Positions 55,271 through 63,785 of a stretch of 64,000 nucleotides of DNA are shown piece by piece (the stretch's first letter is position 1; every line of letters starts with the position of its first letter). The DNA is taken from NCBI RefSeq assembly GCF_001425705.1, contig NZ_LMDC01000001.1, positions 928,257 to 992,256 of the forward strand. The letters are read 5' to 3'. The position numbers and the translations under genes were made by a program. Source of the DNA: Pelomonas sp. Root1217. Lineage in GTDB: Bacteria; Pseudomonadota; Gammaproteobacteria; Burkholderiales; Burkholderiaceae_C. Below the pieces are notes generated by a model that was not told the DNA's origin, did not search any database, and was given only the letters and a program-made list of their open reading frames with translations.

Positions 55271-55888
55271 ATGAAACCCGTCACAAGCCCCCACGCCGAC
55301 GACTGGCGCGCCCGTCTGCCGCCTTATGGTGAGTCCACCGATCCTGTCGTCGCACCGCCCACACGCCGCTTGCGCGACGAAGAGAGACCCCGCAGGCGGT
55401 CTAGTGCTGGCGCCTGGCTCCTCGCGCTGGGCCTGGGCGCCGCCATCACGGCGGTCACCGTTGCCACCTTGCAAGACTCCCGCACCCCGGGCACCCAGCT
55501 TGATGACGCGATTGCGAGCGTGCGCGACTTCGGCCATCGCATCGGTCAAACGGTGACGGATTCGCAGAACGCGGCCGTCGAGGCCTCGCGCAGCGCCGTC
55601 GATGGCGTTGGCACGGCCATCGATGACACGGGCATCAGCCTCAAGGTCAAGACGGCGCTTGCTGCCGACCCGGCCCTCAGCGCGCCGCGCATCGAGGTGA
55701 CGACGACGGGTGGCATCGTGCGTCTGGAAGGCCCGGCCCCCGATGCGGCCGCCAAGGAACGCGCCACGGTGCTGGCCGGAGCCCCGCAGGGCGTGCGCGG
55801 TGTGGACAACCGCCTGACCCTGCCGCAAGCGGGGCGCGTGGTTGCGGTGGCGGACGGCATTCCCGCCGGGGCAAGTGCCGCGCGCTGA
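55271..55888 (+). CDS. Membrane-anchored BON-domain protein
   Basis: A 205-residue protein. After a basic N-terminus comes one membrane helix (SAGAWLLALGLGAAITAVTVATL), a charged helical linker, and a BON domain (LKVKTALAADPALSAPRIEVTTTGGIVRLEGPAPDAAAKERA). It is probably a periplasmic-facing envelope stress protein like OsmY relatives. GGAG lies shortly before ATG 55271. A GGTCCTAC motif about 95 bases upstream resembles that upstream of the other stress genes. Ends at a strong terminator. Confidence 0.85.
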   Translation: MKPVTSPHADDWRARLPPYGESTDPVVAPPTRRLRDEERPRRRSSAGAWLLALGLGAAITAVTVATLQDSRTPGTQLDDAIASVRDFGHRIGQTVTDSQNAAVEASRSAVDGVGTAIDDTGISLKVKTALAADPALSAPRIEVTTTGGIVRLEGPAPDAAAKERATVLAGAPQGVRGVDNRLTLPQAGRVVAVADGIPAGASAAR

Positions 55889-55908
55889 ACTTTTCCTCTG
55901 ACACTAAA

Positions 55909-55938
55909 AAAACCGCCGGCTCTTCAGCCGGCGGTTTT
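55909..55938. terminator. Strong bidirectional terminator
   Basis: AAAACCGCCGGC, loop TCTTCA, GCCGGCGGTTTT: a perfect 12-bp stem with A and T tracts on both sides, between the convergent BON and Cys-repeat protein genes. Confidence 0.92.
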
Positions 55939-55978
55939 CGTCATGCCACCGCTGCGGTATCGCAGCAGTGGCGCTTCG

Positions 55979-56527
55979 TCACTGGAAGTAGCGTGCCTTG
56001 GCGCTGGCCTGGCAGCTGTCCTTGGCGTCGCCTGACAGCGAATCGCAGCGTTCGTTGGCGACCTTGTAGTCGGCCTTCAGCTTGGTCTCCAGTGCATCGG
56101 CCTGCGCGGTCGCGACCTTCTTGTTGGCCTTCAGGTCGGCCTTGGCCTTGTCATGCTCGGCCTTGGCTTCGGCGACGCAGACGTCCTTGGCATTGCCGGA
56201 CTTGTCGTCGCACATTTCCTTGGCCAGCTTGTAGCGCGCCTCGTAGCGGGACTCAAGATAGTCGTTGTGATCCTTGACCGTGCCGGTGTACTGGTATTCG
56301 AGGTTGGCCAGGGCGACCTTTTCATGCGCCTTGGCGCGCTCGACGCACACATCCTTGGCATTGCCCGCCAGTGAGCTGCACTTGTCGCGCTCAGCCTTGA
56401 ACATGGCCTTGACCTCATCCTTGGCCTGCGAATAGACCGGCTTGGTCAGATTGGCCGAAGCCGCGCCGGCAAGGCCGACCAGTGCGAGAGCACACAAAAG
56501 GCGGGAGGTGCGGATTTGCTTCGTCAT
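55979..56527 (-). CDS. Exported protein with three cysteine-pair repeats
   Basis: A 182-residue protein with signal peptide (RLLCALALVGLAGAASA). The rest is highly charged and helical, with three related units: CSSLAGNAKDVCVERAKA, CDDKSGNAKDVCVAEAKA and CDSLSGDAKDSCQASAKA. Each has two Cys ten residues apart, suitable for a disulfide in a helical hairpin. Similar proteins occur in Burkholderiales without assigned function. ATG 56527 is taken for the signal peptide. Stress or metal binding is a guess. Confidence 0.75.
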   Translation of the reverse strand: MTKQIRTSRLLCALALVGLAGAASANLTKPVYSQAKDEVKAMFKAERDKCSSLAGNAKDVCVERAKAHEKVALANLEYQYTGTVKDHNDYLESRYEARYKLAKEMCDDKSGNAKDVCVAEAKAEHDKAKADLKANKKVATAQADALETKLKADYKVANERCDSLSGDAKDSCQASAKARYFQ

Positions 56528-56826
56528 GGGGATCTCCTTTGACTTGATAGGTGGCAGCGTCATGCCCTCAACAGGGCAGGTGCCACGCCGCTGAGCTTAT
56601 GAATCCGCCCGTGCCGGCCGTGTCGGCGTCGCGGCTCTGTAAAGGTCGGACGAGGCCGCGTGGGCGAAGCCCAAGTGAAGCGTGAAGGCAGGCGCCCCGT
56701 TTGACGATGTGCTGTGCAATGTGGCCAAGGCAAGCGCCATCGCCGACGTGGCAGCATTGCGGGCCAGGGCCACCCGCTCAATCTTCCCCAACTCCATGAT
56801 CTCCATGAAACGAATCGGACTCGCGC
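56528..56826. other. Intergenic region without a recognised gene
   Basis: No coding region is convincing in these 299 bases. Short frames on both strands lack family resemblance or ribosome sites. The right edge is the abrupt start of ExbD-like coding sequence, so the region may contain the scar of a deletion that removed the 5' end of exbD and any exbB gene. Confidence 0.5.
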
Positions 56827-57174
56827 TTGATGTTCTTCATGGTGGCGACCTCGTTCAAGCAACCGGTGGGCGAGAAGCCGCAGAAGGAACTGCCCGTCAC
56901 GCTGCCGGCGGCGCAGATGAGCCTGGACCGCGTGGGCGCCGGTGCGCCGCCGCTGACCATTGGCGTGGACAAGCAGGGCAAGCTGTATGTCGACGGCAGC
57001 CGGGTGTCGGTGCAGGAACTGCACGACCACCTCAAGCGGGAGGCGGCCAGCCGCCCCGGCCGGCCGATCCGCATCGACGGCGATGAGATGGCGCGCTACC
57101 AGGACATCGTCCACGTGCTGGATCTGTGCCAGTTCGAGGGCTTCACCAAGATCTCGATGCACACGCGCCAATGA
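56827..57174 (+). pseudogene. ExbD-like protein lacking its N-terminus
   Basis: The frame (TTG 56827 or ATG 56830) gives about 115 residues: the end of a membrane helix (LMFFMVATSFKQP), then a typical ExbD periplasmic domain (LTIGVDKQGKLYVDGSRVSVQELHDHLKREA, RPIRIDGDEMARYQDIVHVLDLCQFEGFTKI). The cytosolic tail and most of the helix, with the essential Asp of the TPLxDV motif, are missing. The in-frame stop TGA lies 24 bases upstream. No ribosome site. It may be inactive or still make a domain. ATGA overlaps the next gene. Confidence 0.65.
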
Positions 57175-58658
57175 GCTGGGAACCCCGCCGTTCTCCGCTG
57201 GGGTTCGTCGCCTTGCAGGTCATGCGCCGGCCCTACCTGTCGGTTTCCGCGGCTGCGCATGCTGCGTTGCTGGCGCTGCTCTACTACTTCGGCAGCTACC
57301 AGTTGGCGCTGCGCGAGCAGGAGGCCGAGGTGGCTTCCAGCCTGCGCGCCACCAGCCAGGCGAGCGCAGCCAAGCGCCTGCAGGATCTGCAGACCATCAA
57401 GCAATTGCTGGAGAAATCGGCTGACCGCGTCGAGAGCCAGCCTGCTCAAGCCCCGGCGGCGGCGCAGACGCCCGAGGCCATGGTGAAGCAGGCGCGGGAG
57501 GTGGCCAGGGAGATCGACGCGCTCGACAAGGACATCCAGGCCGAGGAACTGGCTGAGCTGACCGGGCTGCCCAAACCGCCGCCCCCGGCTCCGGCGCAGC
57601 AGGCGCCCGGCGCGGAAAAGACCGCGGCAAGCGACAGAGCCACCCTCAAGGTCGAGGGCGCGCCGGACAAGCCAACGCCGCAGGCCAAGGCCAAAGCCAA
57701 CGACGAGCTGGCGGATGGGGACAAGTCGGGCGCAGGCAAGCGCAGCGGCGACGCGCCGGCTCCCATCACGCAGGAGATGGCGGCCAGCGAGATTGCCGCG
57801 CTCGAAGCCAAGGCCAGGGCTACGCTGGCCAAGCGCCAGCAGCGCCTGGAGGCCAAGGCGAACGGTGTGCAGGTCCAAGCGGGCAAGGCTGGCTCGGGCA
57901 GGGAGGGCGCTGGCGGCGGCTCGGCATCGTCGCCCACCAAGGGCCGCGAGCCGGGTGGGTCGGTGCTGGCGGAGATCACCGATTTCATTGGTACCGACGA
58001 GCGCATCGAGCGCGCGACGGCGTCGAAGAAATACACCGACTCCGGCTTCTTCGACCGGGGCCAGGCGCGAATCCCGCCCGTCGACGCCTCGGGCATCGTG
58101 CATGGGCGCGGCCGCATGGTGGGTGCGGGCGGCGAGTACGCCAACCGCATGTACCTGAACAGCTGGTACTTCATCGGCCCCTTTCCCGGCCGCCACGGTG
58201 CTGACCTGTTCGACAACCCCTCCTACCCACCCGAGAAGGCGGTGCTGCTGGACGCGGTGTACTACGGCAAGGACAAGCGCCTGCTCAAGTGGCGCTACGT
58301 GACTGCGCAACGCTATCCGCTGGAGCCGCCCGACCAGGCCGAGGATTCGGTCTACTACGGCTACACCGAGGTCTTCGTCGACGAGGCCAGCGACCTGACC
58401 GCATGGATAGGCGCCGATGACGATGTGCAGCTCTATCTGAACGACCGCATGGTGTGGAAGGGCGGCAACGTCAACAAGGCGACCTACTTCGACGCCATCT
58501 TCAACGGCGGCCCGAGCTATCTGCGCGACTACAACCGTACCGAGGGCCAGCGCGTGCTGCACTTCAACAAGGGCCGCAACAGGCTCTTTTTCAAGCTTTC
58601 CAATGGGCCCAACAGGGCGTTCCTGTCCCTGGTGCTCACGCGTGCGCAATCGCGTTGA
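57171..58658 (+). CDS. TonB-like membrane-anchored protein with C-terminal beta-sandwich domain
   Basis: A 495-residue protein. One membrane helix (LSVSAAAHAALLALLYYFGSY) near residue 25 is followed by a long Ala/Lys/Pro/Glu-rich linker with coiled-coil parts (about 50-270), like an energy-transducer stalk. The C-terminal 160 residues (WYFIGPFPGRHGADLF, LTAWIGADDDVQLYLNDRMVWKGGN, LHFNKGRNRLFFKLSNG) resemble a PA14/carbohydrate-binding beta-sandwich rather than a TonB C-domain. It is coupled to the ExbD remnant, so it was probably part of an ExbBD-driven envelope machine. Confidence 0.7.
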   Translation: MSWEPRRSPLGFVALQVMRRPYLSVSAAAHAALLALLYYFGSYQLALREQEAEVASSLRATSQASAAKRLQDLQTIKQLLEKSADRVESQPAQAPAAAQTPEAMVKQAREVAREIDALDKDIQAEELAELTGLPKPPPPAPAQQAPGAEKTAASDRATLKVEGAPDKPTPQAKAKANDELADGDKSGAGKRSGDAPAPITQEMAASEIAALEAKARATLAKRQQRLEAKANGVQVQAGKAGSGREGAGGGSASSPTKGREPGGSVLAEITDFIGTDERIERATASKKYTDSGFFDRGQARIPPVDASGIVHGRGRMVGAGGEYANRMYLNSWYFIGPFPGRHGADLFDNPSYPPEKAVLLDAVYYGKDKRLLKWRYVTAQRYPLEPPDQAEDSVYYGYTEVFVDEASDLTAWIGADDDVQLYLNDRMVWKGGNVNKATYFDAIFNGGPSYLRDYNRTEGQRVLHFNKGRNRLFFKLSNGPNRAFLSLVLTRAQSR

Positions 58659-58735
58659 CAGCGGCTGCTCAGCTCGCCGACAGCGTCTTCTTCAATTGTT
58701 TTGGTCTTGCCACCCCGCCTACCAGGAGTCGATCG

Positions 58736-59524
58736 ATGAAATGCTTTCTCTGGCTCACATGCCTCGCCGCCATGGCTTGCGGAGTGGTCACCGACGCCCT
58801 GGCCGGACCGCCCAAGAAGCTCCTCGTCGTCACGACGACGATGGGCTTTCGCCACAGCTCCATCGAGACGGCGGAACGCGTGCTGGCGTCGCTCGGCCAG
58901 TCGTCAGGTTCGTTCGACGTGGAACTGGCGGCCGTCACGCCCGTCGAAGGCACCCCTGCGGCGGCCTACGCCGAGCAGGTCAGGGCTGTGCTGGAGCGCA
59001 AGCTGAATCCTGCGGCGTTGAAGCGCTATGACGGCATCGTCTTCGCCAGCACCACGGGTGAGCTGCCGTTGCCCGACAAGGCCGCCTTCATCCAGTGGAT
59101 CAGAAACGGCGGTGCCTTCATCGGCATCCACAGTGCCACCGACACCCTGCATGCCTATCGGCCCTACATCGACATGCTGGGTGGCGAGTTCGACTACCAC
59201 CGCGAGCAGGTCAGCATCGAGGCCCTCAACCGCGACGCCTCGCACCCGGCGAACCGTCATCTCCCCGCCGCGTGGACTCTTGACGGCAAGCTGGAGGAAA
59301 TCTACGTCTTCAAAAACTATGACCCCGGCGTGCACGAGTTGCTGGTGCTGGATCGGCATCCGAACACCCACGCGCCCGGGCATTTTCCGATTTCCTGGTG
59401 CCGGGACTTCGACAAGGGCAGGGTGTTCTACACGGCGCTGGGCCACAACGAGCATGTGTGGCTCATGCCAGCTTTCCAAAGTCACGTTCTGGGCGGCATC
59501 GAGTGGGCGCTGGGACTCAAGTAG
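58736..59524 (+). CDS. ThuA-like domain protein, exported (second)
   Basis: A 262-residue protein with signal peptide (MKCFLWLTCLAAMACGVVTDALA) and ThuA marks: KLLVVTTTMGFRHSSIETAE, YDGIVFASTTGELPLPDKAAF, GGAFIGIHSATDTLHAY and GRVFYTALGHNEHVW. AGGAG is 7 bases before ATG 58736. It follows the TonB-like gene closely, and exported ThuA proteins often occur with DUF1080/PA14-type domains in glycan use clusters. Enzyme activity unknown. Confidence 0.9.
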   Translation: MKCFLWLTCLAAMACGVVTDALAGPPKKLLVVTTTMGFRHSSIETAERVLASLGQSSGSFDVELAAVTPVEGTPAAAYAEQVRAVLERKLNPAALKRYDGIVFASTTGELPLPDKAAFIQWIRNGGAFIGIHSATDTLHAYRPYIDMLGGEFDYHREQVSIEALNRDASHPANRHLPAAWTLDGKLEEIYVFKNYDPGVHELLVLDRHPNTHAPGHFPISWCRDFDKGRVFYTALGHNEHVWLMPAFQSHVLGGIEWALGLK

Positions 59525-59583
59525 TCGTATAAATCAGATCTGGTGGCGCAAGCCAGTTCTCATACCTACTACCGGAGGCGGTC

Positions 59584-61140
59584 ATGAAAGCTGCGGCAGA
59601 CTGGAAGATTGGGACCCGTCTGACAGCGGGATTTGCGATGGTCATCTTGCTGTTGGTCGCACTGGCCGTCATCGGCGTGACGAAGATCAACGCGGTCAAT
59701 GCCAGCACCGAAATCATCCTGCACGACCGCTTCGTCAAGGTCTCGCTGGCTCACGTTGTCGAGAACGAGGTGAATGCGCAGCTGCGAGCCCTCAGGACGG
59801 CGTTGATCGCCTCCGACAAGGGAGTGGTCGACAAGGAGCTGGCCAAGATCGAAGCCTCCGTGCCCGTGGTGAACGACGCCATCCAGAAGCTGACGGCCAC
59901 CGTGCACAGCGAGCGGGGCCGAGCAGCCCTGCAGGCTCTGGTTGACGGCCGGGCGAAATTCAAGGAGCACCAGACGCCTCTGATTGAAATGATCAAGGCC
60001 GGAAAGGTCGAGGAGGGGCGCACTGAACTCATCACTGGCATCCTGCCGGCACAAGGCGTCTACCTGCATGCGGTCGAGGAGTTCGCCAAGTCCCAGACCG
60101 AGAGCATGGAGCAGTTCGGCGCCGAGGCCAAGGAAACCGCCACTGCAGCAAAGTTCCTCATGATCCTGCTGTCGGCGATCGCCGTGGTCCTTGCAACCCT
60201 GATTGCCGTCTTGCTGACCCGCTCGATCACGAGGCCGATCGCCCAGGCGCTGCACCTCGCCGAGACGGTCGCGTCCGGCGACCTGACCTCGGAAATCAAG
60301 GCGCATGGCCGCGACGAAACGGGCCAACTGCTGTTGGCGCTGCAGTCGATGAACCAGAGCCTGGTGCGCATCGTGGACCAGGTGCGCCTGAGCAGCGATT
60401 CGATTGCGACGGGTTCGCAACAAATCGCTACCGGTAGCGCGGATCTGTCGCAGCGCACTGAAGAGCAGGCCTCCAATCTGGAGGAAACCGCCTCATCGAT
60501 GGAGGAGCTTACGGCCACCGTTCAGCGCAGCGCCGCGTCCGCGCGTGAGGCTGCTGCGCTGGCCGGCGCTGCCAGCAAGGTGGCGACGCGCGGCGGCGCG
60601 GTGGTTTCGGAGGTGGTCACGACCATGGGCAACATCAGCGCGAGCTCGCGCAAGATTGCCGACATCACCGGCGTGATCGACGGCATCGCCTTCCAGACGA
60701 ATATCCTGGCTCTGAATGCTGCTGTCGAGGCGGCGCGAGCGGGCGAGCATGGCCGTGGATTCGCGGTGGTTGCAGGTGAGGTGCGCACGCTGGCACAGCG
60801 CGCCGCCACCGCAGCCAAGGAAATCAAGGTGTTGATCGGCGAGAGCGTGGAGCGGGTGGATGCCGGCGTGCGGCTTGTCGAAGGTGCAGGCGTGACGATG
60901 GAAGAGATCGTGGGCAACGTCCGGCAGGTCGCGACACTGATTGCAGAGATCGGCTCCGCCGCGGACCAGCAGAGCGTTGGCATCGGCGAGGTCAGCAGCG
61001 CCGTGAACCAGCTGGATCAGGTGACCCAGCAGAACGCGGCGCTGGTGGAGGAATCGGCGGCTGCCGCGGACAGCCTGAGCCAGCAGGCGCGGCGCCTGAC
61101 CGAAGTGGTTGGCGTGTTCAAGCTGGGCACTGGGCAATGA
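59584..61140 (+). CDS. Methyl-accepting chemotaxis protein
   Basis: A 518-residue chemoreceptor: membrane helix 1 ([20 protein letters not shown]), a four-helix ligand domain with a [17 protein letters not shown] start, helix 2 ([22 protein letters not shown]) near 191-213, a HAMP domain, and a signalling domain with the tip [39 protein letters not shown]. The C-terminus (VFKLGTGQ) lacks a CheR-binding pentapeptide. The ligand is unknown. Gene stands alone. Confidence 0.95.
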   Translation: MKAAADWKIGTRLTAGFAMVILLLVALAVIGVTKINAVNASTEIILHDRFVKVSLAHVVENEVNAQLRALRTALIASDKGVVDKELAKIEASVPVVNDAIQKLTATVHSERGRAALQALVDGRAKFKEHQTPLIEMIKAGKVEEGRTELITGILPAQGVYLHAVEEFAKSQTESMEQFGAEAKETATAAKFLMILLSAIAVVLATLIAVLLTRSITRPIAQALHLAETVASGDLTSEIKAHGRDETGQLLLALQSMNQSLVRIVDQVRLSSDSIATGSQQIATGSADLSQRTEEQASNLEETASSMEELTATVQRSAASAREAAALAGAASKVATRGGAVVSEVVTTMGNISASSRKIADITGVIDGIAFQTNILALNAAVEAARAGEHGRGFAVVAGEVRTLAQRAATAAKEIKVLIGESVERVDAGVRLVEGAGVTMEEIVGNVRQVATLIAEIGSAADQQSVGIGEVSSAVNQLDQVTQQNAALVEESAAAADSLSQQARRLTEVVGVFKLGTGQ

Positions 61141-61226
61141 GCGCGTAACGGCTGAGGATCGGCAAGCGGGCCGGTTGGCGACCGCTCGGGTGCGTGACCC
61201 GCACCTGCAGCGGCATGCTCGCAGCC

Positions 61227-63056
61227 CTACCTCTTCCGGTTGCCGCTGCTGAGGTCACTTGCCGGTTGCCCAGCCTTGCCTTGCTGCTCCAGCGTGGCTT
61301 TGATGAAGGGTTGCGCGGCCTCCAGGGCGTAGCTGAGTTCCACCTTTTGCATCACGCTTCCCTTGTCGACCGTCCACTCCTTGAAGGGCGCGTCGGGCAC
61401 GGGATCGCGGCGCATCTCGGCGAGGATGTCGCCACGGGTCACGCCTGCTTCCAGGCGGCCCTGCCACTGCTTGGCCCACCGGGCCATGGGCTCGTCGCGC
61501 ACGTTCTGTACCAGCGAAACAAGTGTCTGGTGTGCCTCGTCTGCATTGCCAGCATAGGCGTAGGCCAGCGCTGCGGAGCGGGCGAGCGCGTCGACTTCGC
61601 GTGCGGTCTGCCAGGCCGAGATGACACCCTCCAGCGCTGCGCTGTCCGGGGCATCCGTGGCGGCCACCTCGGTCTTGAAGGCGGCCAAGGCAGCTTCCGG
61701 CGATTGCGGGTTCAAGCCGCGGGCGCGTTGCAGATGGCCCTGGGCGGCCTGGAGATAGGCGCGCCTGGCATCGCCCTCGTTGCGCTCGGCCAGGCGCAGG
61801 TTCGCCATGCCCAGCAGATAGCGTGCCTCGAAATTGGCGTCATCCCCTCGCAGCACGGCGTTCAGCGCCGGCAAGGCCTCCTGCGGGTTCCCCCATTCGA
61901 TCTGCGCCCGGCTCAAGGTGAGGCGGGCCAGGTCGTCGTTCGGGAACTGCGCCGCCAGGCCGGCGACCTTCTTCAACAGTGCCTCCCCGGCTGGCCGGCT
62001 CGGGCAGGCCTTCAAGGCGGCATCCGCCAGCACGAATTCGCCCGCCGCGCGGGGCAGTGCATGGAACCTCAGCTGCGCAGCCGGAAGGGACGGTTGTGCC
62101 ACCCGCAGGGCCTGCATGCCACTCAGGCCATACCGCCACATCACCGTGCTGATCTCGGATGCCTTGACACCGTAGGCCCGTTCGAAGGCTGTCGTCGGGG
62201 AGGCGCCGCGGTCGACGAGCCCGAGATAGCGGTTCAGGCGCTTGCGCCTGTCGTCCGACGACAGCATGTAGTGCGTCAGCAGCCACGACTTCGCCTCGAA
62301 CTCCAGGCGCACGCCCGCGTCGCCAGCGTAGTTGTGGGCGTTGGCGAGCCTGTGTTGCAGGACGTCGTCGTATTCGAGGCTGTACCTTCGGCCGTCATCG
62401 ATGAACTTCAGGTAGCTGCCGATGGCTTTCGGTGTGCGACCCACCACCATCTGCTTTTCCGAGAACCGCACGGCGGAGAAATACTGCGCGAAGCCATCGA
62501 TGAACGACGTCGGGGTGCGGATGTCCGTGTGGCGATAGAGAAAGTGCCGCGCATACGCCTCGAAGACATAGGACAGCGTGTCGTTCAGCGAGGACTTGTC
62601 GAGCTGCTCGTCGCGCAGGCTGGGGACGCGTTCCAGATGCACCCCGAATCCCTGGACGCCGGAGGTGCAGCTGCTGTACAGGCCGACCGCATCGGCCGGC
62701 ACGCTGGCGTCGATCTCACCCAGGGCAGAGGCACGGCTGTGGTAGTACAGCGTCAGCTTCGGCTCCGCCTGCTCGGCCTGGTGGGCGGGCAAGGTGGGCA
62801 GGGTGTAGACACGCAGCAGATGGTCGAGCTTCTCCAGGTTGTTCAGCAGCTGCGTGACGTCTTCCTGGTTGGCGTCGGAGTACACGACGAAGCGCTGGCT
62901 TTCAGCCCGGAACCACGCGGAGAGGTCGCCCCTCTTGCCGGCCACCACCACGCGCGGTTCCAGATTCGTCGGGCCGGATTGCTGGGCGCCAGCGGAGCAG
63001 GCCGACAGCAGACAGAGGGCGGCAGCGAGCGTGTTCGCCCAGGGGCCGTTGCGCAT
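61227..63056 (-). CDS. Lipoprotein with peptidase-MA-like core and TPR-like repeats
   Basis: A 609-residue protein with lipobox LLSACS near residue 20. Residues about 50-310 resemble the DUF1570/peptidase-MA group (WFRAESQRFVVYSDANQEDVTQLLNNLEKLDHLLRV, SFIDGFAQYFSAVRF), but the HExxH metal motif is not seen where expected. The C-terminal half is helical with TPR-like units (GNPQEALPALNAVLRGDDANFEARYLLGMANLRLAERNEG). It is probably a periplasmic outer-membrane-anchored scaffold. Role unknown. The nearby chemoreceptor gene is convergent. Confidence 0.75.
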   Translation of the reverse strand: MRNGPWANTLAAALCLLSACSAGAQQSGPTNLEPRVVVAGKRGDLSAWFRAESQRFVVYSDANQEDVTQLLNNLEKLDHLLRVYTLPTLPAHQAEQAEPKLTLYYHSRASALGEIDASVPADAVGLYSSCTSGVQGFGVHLERVPSLRDEQLDKSSLNDTLSYVFEAYARHFLYRHTDIRTPTSFIDGFAQYFSAVRFSEKQMVVGRTPKAIGSYLKFIDDGRRYSLEYDDVLQHRLANAHNYAGDAGVRLEFEAKSWLLTHYMLSSDDRRKRLNRYLGLVDRGASPTTAFERAYGVKASEISTVMWRYGLSGMQALRVAQPSLPAAQLRFHALPRAAGEFVLADAALKACPSRPAGEALLKKVAGLAAQFPNDDLARLTLSRAQIEWGNPQEALPALNAVLRGDDANFEARYLLGMANLRLAERNEGDARRAYLQAAQGHLQRARGLNPQSPEAALAAFKTEVAATDAPDSAALEGVISAWQTAREVDALARSAALAYAYAGNADEAHQTLVSLVQNVRDEPMARWAKQWQGRLEAGVTRGDILAEMRRDPVPDAPFKEWTVDKGSVMQKVELSYALEAAQPFIKATLEQQGKAGQPASDLSSGNRKR

Positions 63057-63221
63057 GTGAAATTCCTTTTGAATGTGTGCGGGCGAGTGGAACGCCGCCG
63101 GTCCGATTTTCGTCGTCAGCGCGCGAGCGCAGTCATTGCCGCTGCTGTCTTTACTCGACTTCGCGTGTCTACGAAGGTCTGGTTAGCGACGGGCGGAGAA
63201 GGGTGCGCCAGGCAATGGCCA

Positions 63222-63785
63222 TCAAGGCGTGCACAGGAACGGTTTCGCCGCTGTGGCCGTGACCGTGGAGGCCGGCTTCATTTGTGCAACCAGCTTTGGC
63301 AGGGCCAGCGCCAATGCGGCGCGATCCTGCGCGGTGTCGCGGCGCAGCGTCACGCTGTCGTTGTCACCGAGGACGAAGTTGCCGATGTATGTGGCACGAC
63401 CTGCAGGCAGCAGGAATGCCTGGTCCTTCGCAGCGAGCCTGCCGCCGTTGAAGGCGCTGTAGATGTAGTGCCCCGGGGGCACGTCGAAGGCGAAGAAGCG
63501 AGTCGGGCCCGCAACGCCGGGCACGCTGGCCTCGATCCGGTTGTACGAAAAGCAATTGCCCGTGATCTTCTGCTGGGCCGCGTCGTACTGGTCCAGGACC
63601 ACCCCGAACCGTTCGAAGCGCCACGGGCGGTCCACCGTGACGCCGACCACGGCGATGGTGCGCTCACCGTGCGGATCCAGCGCCGCGCCGTCGTAGGGCT
63701 TGGCTGCGTTGATCACGCAGCCTGTCAGCCAAGCCGTCGCGGCGAGCGCGAGCCAGCGGGCCGCGTGGCGTTGTCGAAGTGTCAT
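63222..63785 (-). CDS. Lipoprotein of unknown function
   Basis: A 187-residue protein with lipobox WLTGC near residue 23. The mature part begins VINAAKPYDGAALDPHGERTIAVVGVTVDRPW and has FFAFDVPPGHYIYSAFNGG, a pattern of a small beta-rich domain. It overlaps the upstream gene by 4 bases (63782-63785) and is probably co-transcribed with it. No family name recognised. Confidence 0.75.
   Translation of the reverse strand: MTLRQRHAARWLALAATAWLTGCVINAAKPYDGAALDPHGERTIAVVGVTVDRPWRFERFGVVLDQYDAAQQKITGNCFSYNRIEASVPGVAGPTRFFAFDVPPGHYIYSAFNGGRLAAKDQAFLLPAGRATYIGNFVLGDNDSVTLRRDTAQDRAALALALPKLVAQMKPASTVTATAAKPFLCTP

Noticed and set aside
56597..56806. Possible 69-residue gene on the minus strand beside the ExbD remnant
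   Set aside because: No ribosome site, no recognisable fold, and it stops in a way typical of random frames. Kept as unassigned intergenic DNA.
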